NCBI GenBank assembly: GCA_041940385.1
Contig: JBGTSD010000015.1
Span: forward strand, 1-43,266
DNA length: 43,266 nucleotides
Direction of reading: 5' to 3'
Source of the DNA: JACVCK01 sp041940385
GTDB lineage: Bacteria > Planctomycetota > Phycisphaerae > Phycisphaerales > UBA1924
Shown: piece after piece, positions 30,858 to 39,182 of the stretch
Position numbering within the stretch: position 1 is the first letter of the stretch
Layout of the letters: each line of letters starts with the position of its first letter
Notes under the pieces: generated by a model
What the model was told of the DNA's origin: nothing
Databases searched by the model: none
The model's input: only the letters and a program-made list of their open reading frames with translations
Translations under genes and position numbers: made by a program

Positions 30858-32318
30858 ATGCTGGGACGGACGACGACGCTGGCGGCGGCGCTTTCGGCGG
30901 CTGTGGTGTTCGGTGGAGGCGCGGCGCGGGCGCAGGACGCGTCGGTGGAGGGCGCGATCGCGGTGGCGGAGTCGCTGTCCGCGGCGTTCCGTCACGCGGC
31001 GCAGGTGGCGACGCCGTCGGTGGTGCAGATTCGTTCGTCGCACGTGGTCCGACGCGCGGTGAGCGATCCGCGGTACGACCCGTTCGGCTGGGGCTTCGGG
31101 CCGCGGCGGATGCAGGAGTTCGAGCAGCAGGGCCTGGGCTCGGGCTTCATCGTGGACGAGCAGGGGCACATCATCACGAACAACCACGTGATCGCGGACG
31201 CGGATCGGCTGCTGGTGATGTTCACCGACGGTTCGATGGCGGAAGCGACGCTGGTGGGCGCGGACCCGCTGACGGATGTCGCGGTGATCCGCGTGGATCC
31301 GGCGGAGGCGTCGGGCGTGCTCGTGCCGGCGACGATCGGCGACTCGGAGAAGATGCAGGTGGGCGACTGGGTGATCGCGGTGGGTTCGCCGCTGGCGCTC
31401 GATGAGACGGTGACGGCGGGGATCGTGAGCGCGACGGGTCGTCGGCAGGGCATCATCCGGCAGGGCCGGCGCGAGGGGTACGAGGCGTTCATCCAGACGG
31501 ACGCGGCGATCAATCCGGGCAACTCGGGCGGGCCGCTGGTGAACCTGCGCGGCGAGGTGATCGGCATCAACACGGCGATCAAGAGCACGAGCGGCGGGAG
31601 CGTGGGCCTGGGGTTCGCGATTCCGACGTCGCTGGCGAAAGGAATCGTGGAGCAGTTGATCGAGTCGGGGCGCGTGCGGCGCGGGTGGCTCGGCGCGCGG
31701 TGGACGGACTTCACCGCGGCGTCGGCGGAGCTGCTCGGCATGTCGGGCGGGACGGTGCGCGGCGCGCTCATTCAGTACGTGGAGCCGGGCGGTCCCGGCG
31801 ATGCGGCGGGAATCGAGGTGAACGACATCGTGCTCGCGGTGAACGGCGCGCCGGTCGAGGATGCGGAGGCGTTGCGCATGCGCATCGCGGACATCCGACC
31901 GGGCGAGCGCGCGACGCTGCGGGTGCTGCGCGAGGGCCGCGAGCGCGAGGGGGAGGCGGTGCTGGCCGATCAGCACGAGGCGGACGCGGGGCTGTACGCG
32001 ATCCTGCGGTCGTTCGGCGTGGGCTTCGGCGAGCCGACGGCGGAGGACCTGACCCGGCTGCGGGAGCTGCCGCCGGAGCTGCGCCGCGGCGGCGCCGTGG
32101 TGACGCACGTGGTCGCGGGCTCCCCCGGTGAGGTGGCCGGGTTTGAGGTAGGCGATATCGTTTTGGGAATCAACGACTTGCGGGTGGATTCCCCGGAGAC
32201 GCTGGGCGCGCTGCTCTCCAAAGCGCGTCCGGGCATGGCGCTGCAGTTCACGGTGTCGGCGCCGGACGGCCGGGTCGGAACCAAAGTTTTCAGGGTTCCC
32301 GACCGTCGATACCGATGA
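30858..32318 (+). CDS. Periplasmic HtrA/DegP-type serine protease with two PDZ domains
   Basis: 486 residues. ATG 30858 has AAGGAG 6 bases upstream and is followed directly by a compact signal peptide (MLGRTTTLAAALSAAVVFGG, cleavage near ARA-QDA). ATG 30789 with a weaker GGAG would add 23 basic residues and cannot be excluded. The catalytic triad is clear: His110 (ITNNHVI), Asp140 (DPLTDVAVI) and Ser223 (NPGNSGGPL). PDZ 1 starts near residue 275 (GWLGARWTDFTAASAELLGM) and PDZ 2 near 385 (VVTHVVAGSPGEVAGFEVGD). It should degrade misfolded envelope proteins. The gene ends 33 bases before a strong terminator. Confidence 0.93.
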   Translation: MLGRTTTLAAALSAAVVFGGGAARAQDASVEGAIAVAESLSAAFRHAAQVATPSVVQIRSSHVVRRAVSDPRYDPFGWGFGPRRMQEFEQQGLGSGFIVDEQGHIITNNHVIADADRLLVMFTDGSMAEATLVGADPLTDVAVIRVDPAEASGVLVPATIGDSEKMQVGDWVIAVGSPLALDETVTAGIVSATGRRQGIIRQGRREGYEAFIQTDAAINPGNSGGPLVNLRGEVIGINTAIKSTSGGSVGLGFAIPTSLAKGIVEQLIESGRVRRGWLGARWTDFTAASAELLGMSGGTVRGALIQYVEPGGPGDAAGIEVNDIVLAVNGAPVEDAEALRMRIADIRPGERATLRVLREGREREGEAVLADQHEADAGLYAILRSFGVGFGEPTAEDLTRLRELPPELRRGGAVVTHVVAGSPGEVAGFEVGDIVLGINDLRVDSPETLGALLSKARPGMALQFTVSAPDGRVGTKVFRVPDRRYR

Positions 32319-32350
32319 TCGTTATGATTGGGTCGATCTCTCTCTCTCCT

Positions 32351-32386
32351 CCAGCGGGGCGCCGTCTATCGATGGCGCCCTGCTTT
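32351..32386 (+). terminator. Intrinsic terminator after the HtrA gene
   Basis: AGCGGGGCGCC (32351-32361) and GGCGCCCTGCT (32372-32382) form an 11-bp stem with one G-U pair and a 10-base loop, running directly into TTTTT (32382-32386). A textbook rho-independent terminator on the plus strand, between convergent genes. Confidence 0.88.
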
Positions 32387-32440
32387 TTCAGGGAGTTCGA
32401 TGAGCATCGTGTGAAGATGGGCAACGTTTCGGCGCGCTGA

Positions 32441-34345
32441 TCACGGCGCGCTCGGGCGCAGTTGCATCACGCGATACACGGCGCCTTCGGGTGTGGTGCG
32501 CAGCTCGCCGACGGTGTCGCCGAAGTAGCGGAGCATGACGTCGGGTCCGGGGAGGAGGCGCTGCCACTCGGGCATCGCGTCGCGCATCGTCTGCAGATAC
32601 TCCTCGCGGAACTCCTCGTCGACGCCCATCTCTTCGAGCTGCTGCGCGACGATCTGCTCCATGTTGTCCTCGAGCCACGAGGTGTACTCGAGGGATGCGC
32701 GGAAGTCCGTCCAGGCGTGCGCGATGCCGGGGCGGAGGGCGCGCGTGGCCTGCGTGAAGCGCGCTTCATCGGCGAGCTTGGGGCGCGCGGCCTCGGCGCT
32801 CTCGCGGATCGCGGCCTCGACCGAGGGGCTGTCTCCCGCGAGCATGCCGCCGGCGGTGACGCTGAGCGCGAAGTCGGGCAGGAACGCGGACTCCCAGATC
32901 TGCGCACCGAGGAAGTCGCGCGATTGCGCACCGAACATCGGCGCGACGGCGCCGAGCGCGTCGGTGAGGGCCTGCTGATCGCGGATATCGGCGACGATGA
33001 GGGTCTTCTGGCTCTCGGGGCCGAAGGGACGCTCGTAGCGGCGGGCGACGGTGAATCGCGAGCCGAGCGCGCTCAGGATCGGGCCGACCTGCTGCTCGAA
33101 GGCGTCGAGCTGGGCGAGCATCGAGCCGCGCTGCGGCTCGGGGAGCTGCGCGCCGACGTTGCGGGCGAGGGGCAGGACGCGATCGAAGTTGAAGCGCATC
33201 GAGAAGACGGACGCCGCGTCGGGGCCGATGACGGCGGGCGGCGCGAAGGGCGCGGCCTCGCCGTCGAAGAGCGAGAAGAGCTCGCCCTTCTCGGGGACGA
33301 GCGCGGCGATGGTCGTCTCGGTCATGGCGTCGGGCGAGTCGAGCCGGAGGCCGACGCTGATGGCGCGGACCTTGTCGAGGCCGAGCGCCGTGGCGGCGGG
33401 CTCGATCCACTCGAGGGAGTCGAGGAACATCGGCTGGAACTCGTCGATGAGCCCGGCGATGGGGCTGTCGTGCGGGCCGCGCAGGGACTCGATGAGCGGC
33501 GCGATGAGGAGCGCGGCGTAGCCGTGGGGCGAGGTGTGCTGGGCGAGGGCGGCGCGCAGCGTCTCGGAGTCGCCCGCGGTCGGCCCGAGGTCGGCGCCGG
33601 CGAGGCGGTCGAGCGCATCCTCGAAGGCGTCGCGCTGGCTGGCGGCGACGACGACGGCGCCGACGCGCGCGAAGTAGACGTTGCGGGGCAGGTCGCGATC
33701 GGCGAGGCCGAACTCCTCCTCGGCCCACCATTCCTCTTCGCCGAACTCGTCGTCCTCTTCGGCGCCCATGTCGTCTTCCTCGTCCATGAACTCGGCGTTC
33801 AGGCGCTCGTCGACGGCTTCGTAGTCGATGACGACGCGGGTGCACTCGACGCCGCCGACGTCGATGGGCTCGAGGTCGGCCTCGCCGAGCTTCTCGGCTT
33901 CTTCGAAGACGCCGAGGATGGCGTCGTGCAGGGCGGCGGCGCTGTCCTGGTCTTCGCCGTAGTCGGCGACGAGGATGGACTGGGGCGCGTCGGCGGCGTC
34001 GGGGTCTTCGGCGTCGTCGTTGGCGCCGATGAACATGGCGTAGCCGAGGGACACGTCGGGGAGGGAGAGGGCGTCGAACTCGAAGTTGGCGAGCCAGGGA
34101 CCGAGGTCGGTGTTCGCGTCGCGGAAGGCCTTGACGGCGCGCTGGACGTCGGGCTCGTTCCAGAGCTGGATGAGGTTGGTGCGTTCGAGCGCGGCGCGGG
34201 CGCCGGCCATGTCGCCGACGGAGGCGACGAGGAAGCAGTTCTCGGGCGCGAGGTCGCCGATGGTGGGCGCGGCGTGGAGCGCGGCGCTAGCGGAGACGAC
34301 GGCGGCGCCGAGGGCGGCGCACCAGCGGGACGGGCGATGACGCAC
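32441..34345 (-). CDS. Secreted acidic protein of unknown function
   Basis: 634 residues from GTG 34345, with AAGGAG 6 bases upstream, and a signal peptide (RWCAALGAAVVSASAALHAA, cleavage near LHA-AP). The start of the mature protein, PENCFLVASVGDMAGARAAL, and repeated helix-strand units recall planctomycete proteins of the DUF3352 kind, but I cannot assign it firmly. Residues ~190-215 are extremely acidic (EFMDEEDDMGAEEDDEFGEE). It lies 22 bases after the stop of a trypsin-like protease gene, so the two are probably one transcript, and the acidic protein could be a substrate or partner. Confidence 0.75.
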   Translation of the reverse strand: MRHRPSRWCAALGAAVVSASAALHAAPTIGDLAPENCFLVASVGDMAGARAALERTNLIQLWNEPDVQRAVKAFRDANTDLGPWLANFEFDALSLPDVSLGYAMFIGANDDAEDPDAADAPQSILVADYGEDQDSAAALHDAILGVFEEAEKLGEADLEPIDVGGVECTRVVIDYEAVDERLNAEFMDEEDDMGAEEDDEFGEEEWWAEEEFGLADRDLPRNVYFARVGAVVVAASQRDAFEDALDRLAGADLGPTAGDSETLRAALAQHTSPHGYAALLIAPLIESLRGPHDSPIAGLIDEFQPMFLDSLEWIEPAATALGLDKVRAISVGLRLDSPDAMTETTIAALVPEKGELFSLFDGEAAPFAPPAVIGPDAASVFSMRFNFDRVLPLARNVGAQLPEPQRGSMLAQLDAFEQQVGPILSALGSRFTVARRYERPFGPESQKTLIVADIRDQQALTDALGAVAPMFGAQSRDFLGAQIWESAFLPDFALSVTAGGMLAGDSPSVEAAIRESAEAARPKLADEARFTQATRALRPGIAHAWTDFRASLEYTSWLEDNMEQIVAQQLEEMGVDEEFREEYLQTMRDAMPEWQRLLPGPDVMLRYFGDTVGELRTTPEGAVYRVMQLRPSAP

Positions 34346-34367
34346 GAGAAGCTCCTTGCCGGGGCCG

Positions 34368-35357
34368 TCAGCGGCCTTCGGCGTCGTTGAGGATGGGGGC
34401 CTCGCCGAACGATTCGCGCGGCGGGGCGTCGTGATAGGTGTACCCGCTGTTGGGGTTGTCCTTGTCGTACGCGAAGGCCTCGCGATGGCGGATGAAGTCG
34501 CGCACGTAGCGGGCGGGGATGGCGAAGCCGAGGCCTTCGCCGAAGGGGATCTTCATGTTGCAGACGCCGATGACTTCGCCGCGGAGGTTGAAGAGTGGTC
34601 CGCCGGAGTTGCCGGGGTTGATCTGCGTGGTGGTCTGGATGTAGGTGACGCCCTGGAAGTCGCGCAGGGTGGTGGCGATGACGCCGCTGCTGAGGGTGCG
34701 CTCGAGGCCGAGGGGCGCGCCGATGGCGAAGACTTCCTGACCGGCGGCGAGCTCGTCCTCGGCGTTGAGGTAGACGATGGGGAAGGGCTGGTCGTCGGGG
34801 TGATCGAGGCGGATGAGCGCGAGATCGAGGTGGTTGTTCACCGCGACGATCTGGATGTCCTCGATGATGTTGCGCCGGATGCCGTCGCCGTCCTTCTGGA
34901 AGAAGGTGCACTTGATGCGCGTCTCGCCCTGGATGACGTGCGCGTTGGTGATGGCGTAGCCGTCGGGGTGGATGATGAAACCGGAGCCGAGGCCCGAGGG
35001 CGTCGAGACGAGGACGACGGCCTCGCCCCAGCGCTGCGCCTGCTCGCGCGCGGAGCGCTCGGGCATGGAGGACGCGACGCGGAAGAGCGTGTCGGGCGCG
35101 CTGGTGGTCGCGGCGGCGTCGGCGTCGGCGCGGACGATGGCGTCCACGCTGGAGCGCGGCGCCTTGACGACATCGAAGCCGAGGTCCAGCCAGACGGCTT
35201 CTGCGGTCTCCTTGATGATGCGCCCGCGGACTTCGCGCCCGTCGGAGAAGGTGACGACGTCGAGATCGGACGGGGGAGCGGCGGCCTCGTCCTGCGCCAT
35301 GGAGGGAGGGCAGGCGAGGGCGGCGAGCAGCAACGCCCGGCAGAGGTTCGATCGCAT
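34368..35357 (-). CDS. Secreted trypsin-like (HtrA-type) serine protease without PDZ, with LSm-like N-terminal domain
   Basis: 329 residues. The ATG at 35357 has AGGAG upstream and a signal peptide follows (MRSNLCRALLLAALACPPSM, cleavage near MA-QDE). Residues ~32-75 (VVTFSDGREVRGRIIKETAE ... APRSSVDAIV) form a short beta domain seen next to planctomycete proteases, LSm-like. The protease domain has His140 (ITNAHVI), Asp178 (LDLALI) and Ser251 (NPGNSGGPL). No PDZ domain follows; the protein ends about 75 residues after Ser251, so it may be regulated otherwise. It is the first gene of a two-gene unit with the acidic secreted protein. Confidence 0.9.
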   Translation of the reverse strand: MRSNLCRALLLAALACPPSMAQDEAAAPPSDLDVVTFSDGREVRGRIIKETAEAVWLDLGFDVVKAPRSSVDAIVRADADAAATTSAPDTLFRVASSMPERSAREQAQRWGEAVVLVSTPSGLGSGFIIHPDGYAITNAHVIQGETRIKCTFFQKDGDGIRRNIIEDIQIVAVNNHLDLALIRLDHPDDQPFPIVYLNAEDELAAGQEVFAIGAPLGLERTLSSGVIATTLRDFQGVTYIQTTTQINPGNSGGPLFNLRGEVIGVCNMKIPFGEGLGFAIPARYVRDFIRHREAFAYDKDNPNSGYTYHDAPPRESFGEAPILNDAEGR

Positions 35358-35489
35358 CCGGTTCTCCTGAGGGATCGGAAGGTCGCGCTCGCCGCGGCGG
35401 GCGCGTAGACCGGTAGAGTATGCGTGGGGGCGCTCGTCCGCCGGACGGGCCCGGATCATCGCACCTTGACCCGCCGGGGACGCACACAC
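35358..35489. other. Divergent promoter region, protease / FG-GAP gene
   Basis: 132 bases. A TAGAGT box (35414-35419) could be a -10 for the plus strand but lacks a -35. The decamer CTTGACCCGC at 35465-35474 is too close to the ATG at 35490 to act as its -35. Confidence 0.3.
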
Positions 35490-37844
35490 ATGACGACGCA
35501 CGCGACGACGGCACTGTTCCTTGGACTTCTGGCCTCCGGCGGTGTGTGGGCGGACACGGGTCCGGAGGCGGACCTCGGGCGGTATTTCGGGTTCGAGGCG
35601 CCGCGGTTCATCGTGGTGGACCAGGGCGCCGGCCCGGCGATCGCGGCGGACTTCAACGGGGACGGGCTGACGGACCTGGGGATCGTGAACAACCGCAAGA
35701 GCCGCATCGAGCTGCACCTGCAGCGTCGCGAGGCGCTCAGCGCCGACGAGGCGGCGGCGCGGCTGAAGGTGAACGAGCTGCCGTCGAGCCGCTGGTTCGA
35801 GCGCAAGGATGTGAGCGTTTCGCATCGCGTGACGTCGTTCCGGGCGCACGACTTCGACGGCGACGGTCGATTGGACCTCGTGTACGCGGGGACGCCGGCG
35901 GAGCTGGTGGTGATGCGCCAGACGGAGCAGGGCGACTACGACGTGGCGAGCAAGAAGCGCGTGCGCGGGCTCGCGGCGGGGCGTGACGGGCTGGCGGTCG
36001 CGGACGTGATGGACGGCCCGAATCCGGAGGTGCTGGCGCTGGTCGAGGGGCGCGTGCAGGTGTTCCCGGTGAACGGCGTGACGCTCGGCGAACCGACGGC
36101 GCTCGGCAGCGGCGGGACGGGCTCGAGCCAGCTCATCGCGATGTTCGTCGAGGACTACGACGGCAACGGGATGCTGGACATCCTCGGCGCGATTCCCGAC
36201 GACCCGGCGCCGCTGCGCCTGTGGCTACAGAAGCCCGCGTCGCGCGGCGGGACGGCGAAGCGCGGATTGATGGGCCCGGAGCTGCGCTTCGAGATGCCGC
36301 CGCTGCGCGAGGCGGATTTCGTGCGGTTCCCGGATCGTCGCGCGGCGTCGATCGGGGTGATCGAGCGGACGACGCGTCGGCTCGTGATCTACGACCTGAC
36401 GGAGCAGCGCATCGAGCCGGCGGGGTCGCTCGGCGCCGAGCGCGAGGTGCAGGCGGAGGTGCGCGCGTTCGCGGACGGGGCGAACAAGGATCGCTCGGTC
36501 GCGGTGGCGGACATCGATGGCGATGGACTCATCGATCTGCTCGCGGCGGACGCGAAGGGCAATGCGCTGGCGTTCTACCGGCAGGAGCCGGGGCTCGGGC
36601 TGTCGCGCGAGGAGCGGTTCAGCGCGTTCAAGGCGCCCAAGAGCGTCGCGGCGGGCCAGTGGGATGGCTCGGGGCCGCTCGAGGTCTTCGTGCTGAGCGA
36701 GGAAGAGAAGGCGGTCGGCGTGAGCCGGTACGAACAGGAGCACGATCGGCTGACGTTCCCGGAGCCGCTGCCGATCGCGACGTCGGGCGCTTCGCCGGTG
36801 GCGATGGCGTTCGTCGAGCTGAGCCAGGGTCCGGCGCTGGCGGTGATCGTGCAGAACCGGCGTGATCACACGCTGGAGCTGCACTCGCCGGAGGGCGGCG
36901 CGGCGCGCACGGTGGCGCTCGAGGGTGTGAATCGCCCGCCTCAGTCGATGCTGGGCGCGGACATCGACGGGGATGGCTCGATGGACCTGATGCTGTTCAC
37001 GCCGGGCGAGCCGATGGTGATGGTGCGCGGGCTGGACTCGGAGTCGGGGCCGACGGTGCTGACGGACCGCGTGATGCCGCAGTTCGGGCTGGTGCAGGCG
37101 GCGGGGCCGGAGAACACGGCGCTGATCGACGTGGACGGCGATGGACACGACGAGCTGCTGATCGCGAACAGCAACTTCATCCGCGCGTGCTCGTTCAGCG
37201 CGGAGGGTGGGTGGCGCGTGGTGGAGCAGGCGACGGACCCGGACGCGCAGACGCGGTTCGTGGGTCTGACGGTGCTGGAGCGCGAGAATTCGCGGACGAT
37301 CGTGGCGTCGGACAAGAACGCGGGCCGGCTGGTGATGGTGGATCGGCGCGAGGGCGCGTGGGAAGTGACGGATCGGCTGCGGCTTACGGGGTTCGATCCG
37401 CGCGCGATCTACGCGGGGTCTTACGCGGGCGATGGTCAGCCGAACGTGCTGGCGCTGTCGGACGACGGCTTCGGCGTGGTGCGTCTGGCGGGCTCGCGCG
37501 CGGCGCTGGAGGAGGCCGCGGCGTATCGGTCGGACGAGAAGGACCGTCTCGAGCACGAGATCGTCGCGGGGGATGTGAATTCGGACGGGTTCGTCGATCT
37601 CGTGGTGCTGGACGCGGGCGAGCAGATGTGCCAGATCCTGACGTTCAGCGCCTCGCGCCGGCTGCTCGAGGCGACGGAGTTCGAGGTGTTCGAGAGCCGG
37701 CTGTTCTCGGGCGGCGAGGAGCGGCAGTTCGAGCCGAGCACGGTGATTCTGGCGGACGTGACGGGCGACGGCGCGGCGGACATGACGCTGCTGGTGCACG
37801 ATCGATTGGTCGTGTATCCGCAGATGACGGCGTCGCAGCGCTGA
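35490..37844 (+). CDS. Secreted FG-GAP/VCBS repeat protein
   Basis: 784 residues. A signal peptide follows the ATG at 35490 (MTTHATTALFLGLLASGGVW, cleavage near VWA-DTG). At least eight calcium-loop repeats are visible: DFNGDGLTDLGIVNN, DFDGDGRLDLVYAG, DYDGNGMLDILGAI, DIDGDGLIDLLAADA, DIDGDGSMDLMLF, DVDGDGHDELLIANS, DVNSDGFVDLVVLD and DVTGDGAADMTLLV. Such repeats form beta-propellers. Unlike the other repeat proteins here it has no dockerin-like tail and ends soon after the last blade. Probably extracellular; role unknown. No clear Shine-Dalgarno. Confidence 0.88.
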   Translation: MTTHATTALFLGLLASGGVWADTGPEADLGRYFGFEAPRFIVVDQGAGPAIAADFNGDGLTDLGIVNNRKSRIELHLQRREALSADEAAARLKVNELPSSRWFERKDVSVSHRVTSFRAHDFDGDGRLDLVYAGTPAELVVMRQTEQGDYDVASKKRVRGLAAGRDGLAVADVMDGPNPEVLALVEGRVQVFPVNGVTLGEPTALGSGGTGSSQLIAMFVEDYDGNGMLDILGAIPDDPAPLRLWLQKPASRGGTAKRGLMGPELRFEMPPLREADFVRFPDRRAASIGVIERTTRRLVIYDLTEQRIEPAGSLGAEREVQAEVRAFADGANKDRSVAVADIDGDGLIDLLAADAKGNALAFYRQEPGLGLSREERFSAFKAPKSVAAGQWDGSGPLEVFVLSEEEKAVGVSRYEQEHDRLTFPEPLPIATSGASPVAMAFVELSQGPALAVIVQNRRDHTLELHSPEGGAARTVALEGVNRPPQSMLGADIDGDGSMDLMLFTPGEPMVMVRGLDSESGPTVLTDRVMPQFGLVQAAGPENTALIDVDGDGHDELLIANSNFIRACSFSAEGGWRVVEQATDPDAQTRFVGLTVLERENSRTIVASDKNAGRLVMVDRREGAWEVTDRLRLTGFDPRAIYAGSYAGDGQPNVLALSDDGFGVVRLAGSRAALEEAAAYRSDEKDRLEHEIVAGDVNSDGFVDLVVLDAGEQMCQILTFSASRRLLEATEFEVFESRLFSGGEERQFEPSTVILADVTGDGAADMTLLVHDRLVVYPQMTASQR

Positions 37845-38163
37845 GGACCGCGCCGGAGACTGCGCCAGAGGCGATCTGCGGAGGATTCGCGCATCCCTAA
37901 CCGCGCAGCTCTTGCGGCGTGGCGCGCGAAGGGTACCTTCGCCGCATCGATTCGGATGCGCGTGCTTCGCGTGTCGAGAGACAACCTTTTCCTCGCACCC
38001 GATCGCCGGGGCTCTCGCGCCCTTCCCGGCCTTCGGGGCGCCAGCGCAGCTTCTGGCGGACGGGAGGAGACCGCCGGGGGCTTGCGCTTTTTTGGGGAAC
38101 GACCGCGAACTCGGCAGCGCGCGCTTTGTACCATGCTCGCTATTGCTGATCGTGAGGTGGATC
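37845..38163. other. Non-coding stretch before the ankyrin gene
   Basis: 319 bases. It has the hairpin GCGAAGG-GTA-CCTTCGC (37926-37942), a second stem CGCCAG/CTGGCG (38039-38058) and a run of six Ts (38088-38093) with no stem directly before it. Composition shifts to lower GC toward the right. A small RNA is possible but unsupported. Confidence 0.4.
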
Positions 38164-38694
38164 ATGCGCGAGCTGACGCACCCCCAACGAATCCTCATTG
38201 CTCTAGCTGGATTCCTAGCGCTTATTGCTTTCGCGCTGGGCGCTGCGTGGGTGTCTTCAAATGTTTCGATCACCTATACGCAGGATTTTGCCACGGCAGA
38301 CATCATGGTTGTCGCCGTGACTTACGCACGTGATGAGCGCGTGGCGGAGTTCGAAGAACTACTGGCATCGGATCCGAGTCTGCTCCAAAGGAAATGGGAG
38401 GGGTGGACGCTGATTCACGCCGCGGCCGCGACTGACTCTGACGCATGCATTCGTGTTCTACACCGTCTCGGTGCAGATCTCGATGCGCTCTCGGGTCCAT
38501 TTCGTTCAAGGAATCAGGTTCCGGACACCGCGATGCACATGGCCATACGTGGGCAGGATTGGAATGCAGTGCGTGCTCTTATCGAGTGCGGAGCGTCGAT
38601 TGATGTGCCCGATGGGAATGGAGACACGGCGCGGGACTTGCTGGAGCGTCTGCCCGAGGGCGCAGATACTCTGTCCACCGACAATCCCGATTAG
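38164..38694 (+). CDS. Ankyrin-like membrane-anchored protein, atypical composition
   Basis: 176 residues from the ATG at 38164, with GAGGTG 4 bases upstream. One N-terminal membrane helix (ILIALAGFLALIAFALGAAW) is followed by ankyrin-type repeats: LLQRKWEGWTLIHAAAATDS, ACIRVLHRLGADLDALS, TAMHMAIRGQDWNAVRALIE, CGASIDVPDGNGDTARDLLE. Ankyrin repeats bind other proteins; the partner is unknown. Its codon use (many A/T third bases, for example ATT, GCT, CTA) differs sharply from all neighbours, suggesting recent acquisition. Its stop overlaps the stop of the convergent DinB-like gene by 3 bases. Confidence 0.82.
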   Translation: MRELTHPQRILIALAGFLALIAFALGAAWVSSNVSITYTQDFATADIMVVAVTYARDERVAEFEELLASDPSLLQRKWEGWTLIHAAAATDSDACIRVLHRLGADLDALSGPFRSRNQVPDTAMHMAIRGQDWNAVRALIECGASIDVPDGNGDTARDLLERLPEGADTLSTDNPD

Positions 38695-39173
38695 CCACGG
38701 CGCGTCATGTAGATCGCGTCGGTGATGGGCGCGTCGACGTTGATCGCGCGGAGGTCGCACGCGACCTGGCCGCGGTGGTAGGTCGCGTGGTTGACGACGT
38801 GGGTAAGGACTTCGTGGAGACGTGATTCGTAGGGCTGGCCTTCGGTGCTGTGGTAGCGGATGGGCTGGTGGAGGCGTGTCTCGGTGAGGCTGGAGACGAA
38901 CATGCTCCAGCGGGCGCCGATGCGTTCGGCGCGTTCGCTGACCTCGTGCAGGCCGCACCTGGGGAAGATGGTGTCGGGCGGTTCGCTTGAGCGGTCGACG
39001 CGGCTGAGCCAGATCTCGGCGGCGGCGACGACGTGGGCCATGCGTTCGATGGCTTTCGCGGGGGGCTTCGGGAGCTGGTCGAGGGCCTGGAGGACGCGCG
39101 CGGTGGCCCAGCGGTCGTAGTCGAACAGCCGCCGGTAGTGATTGACGAGCGGCTCGTTCGACGGGATGGCCAT
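38691..39173 (-). CDS. DinB-family putative metal-dependent protein
   Basis: 160 residues, the normal size of the four-helix DinB/YfiT fold. The His triad that binds a metal is in place: His47 (RMAHVVAAAEIWLSRV) and His129 plus His133 (VVNHATYHRGQV). The start FDYDRWATARVLQALDQL is typical of the family. Relatives include thiol-dependent transferases and damage-inducible proteins; the substrate cannot be told. It starts 9 bases after the GH57 stop, so the two are probably co-transcribed. Confidence 0.85.
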   Translation of the reverse strand: MAIPSNEPLVNHYRRLFDYDRWATARVLQALDQLPKPPAKAIERMAHVVAAAEIWLSRVDRSSEPPDTIFPRCGLHEVSERAERIGARWSMFVSSLTETRLHQPIRYHSTEGQPYESRLHEVLTHVVNHATYHRGQVACDLRAINVDAPITDAIYMTRRG

Positions 39174-39182
39174 GGGAGGGCT

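Noticed and set aside
38039..38093. Rho-independent terminator or small RNA before the ankyrin gene
   Set aside because: The stem and the run of six Ts are about 30 bases apart with no stem directly preceding the Ts.
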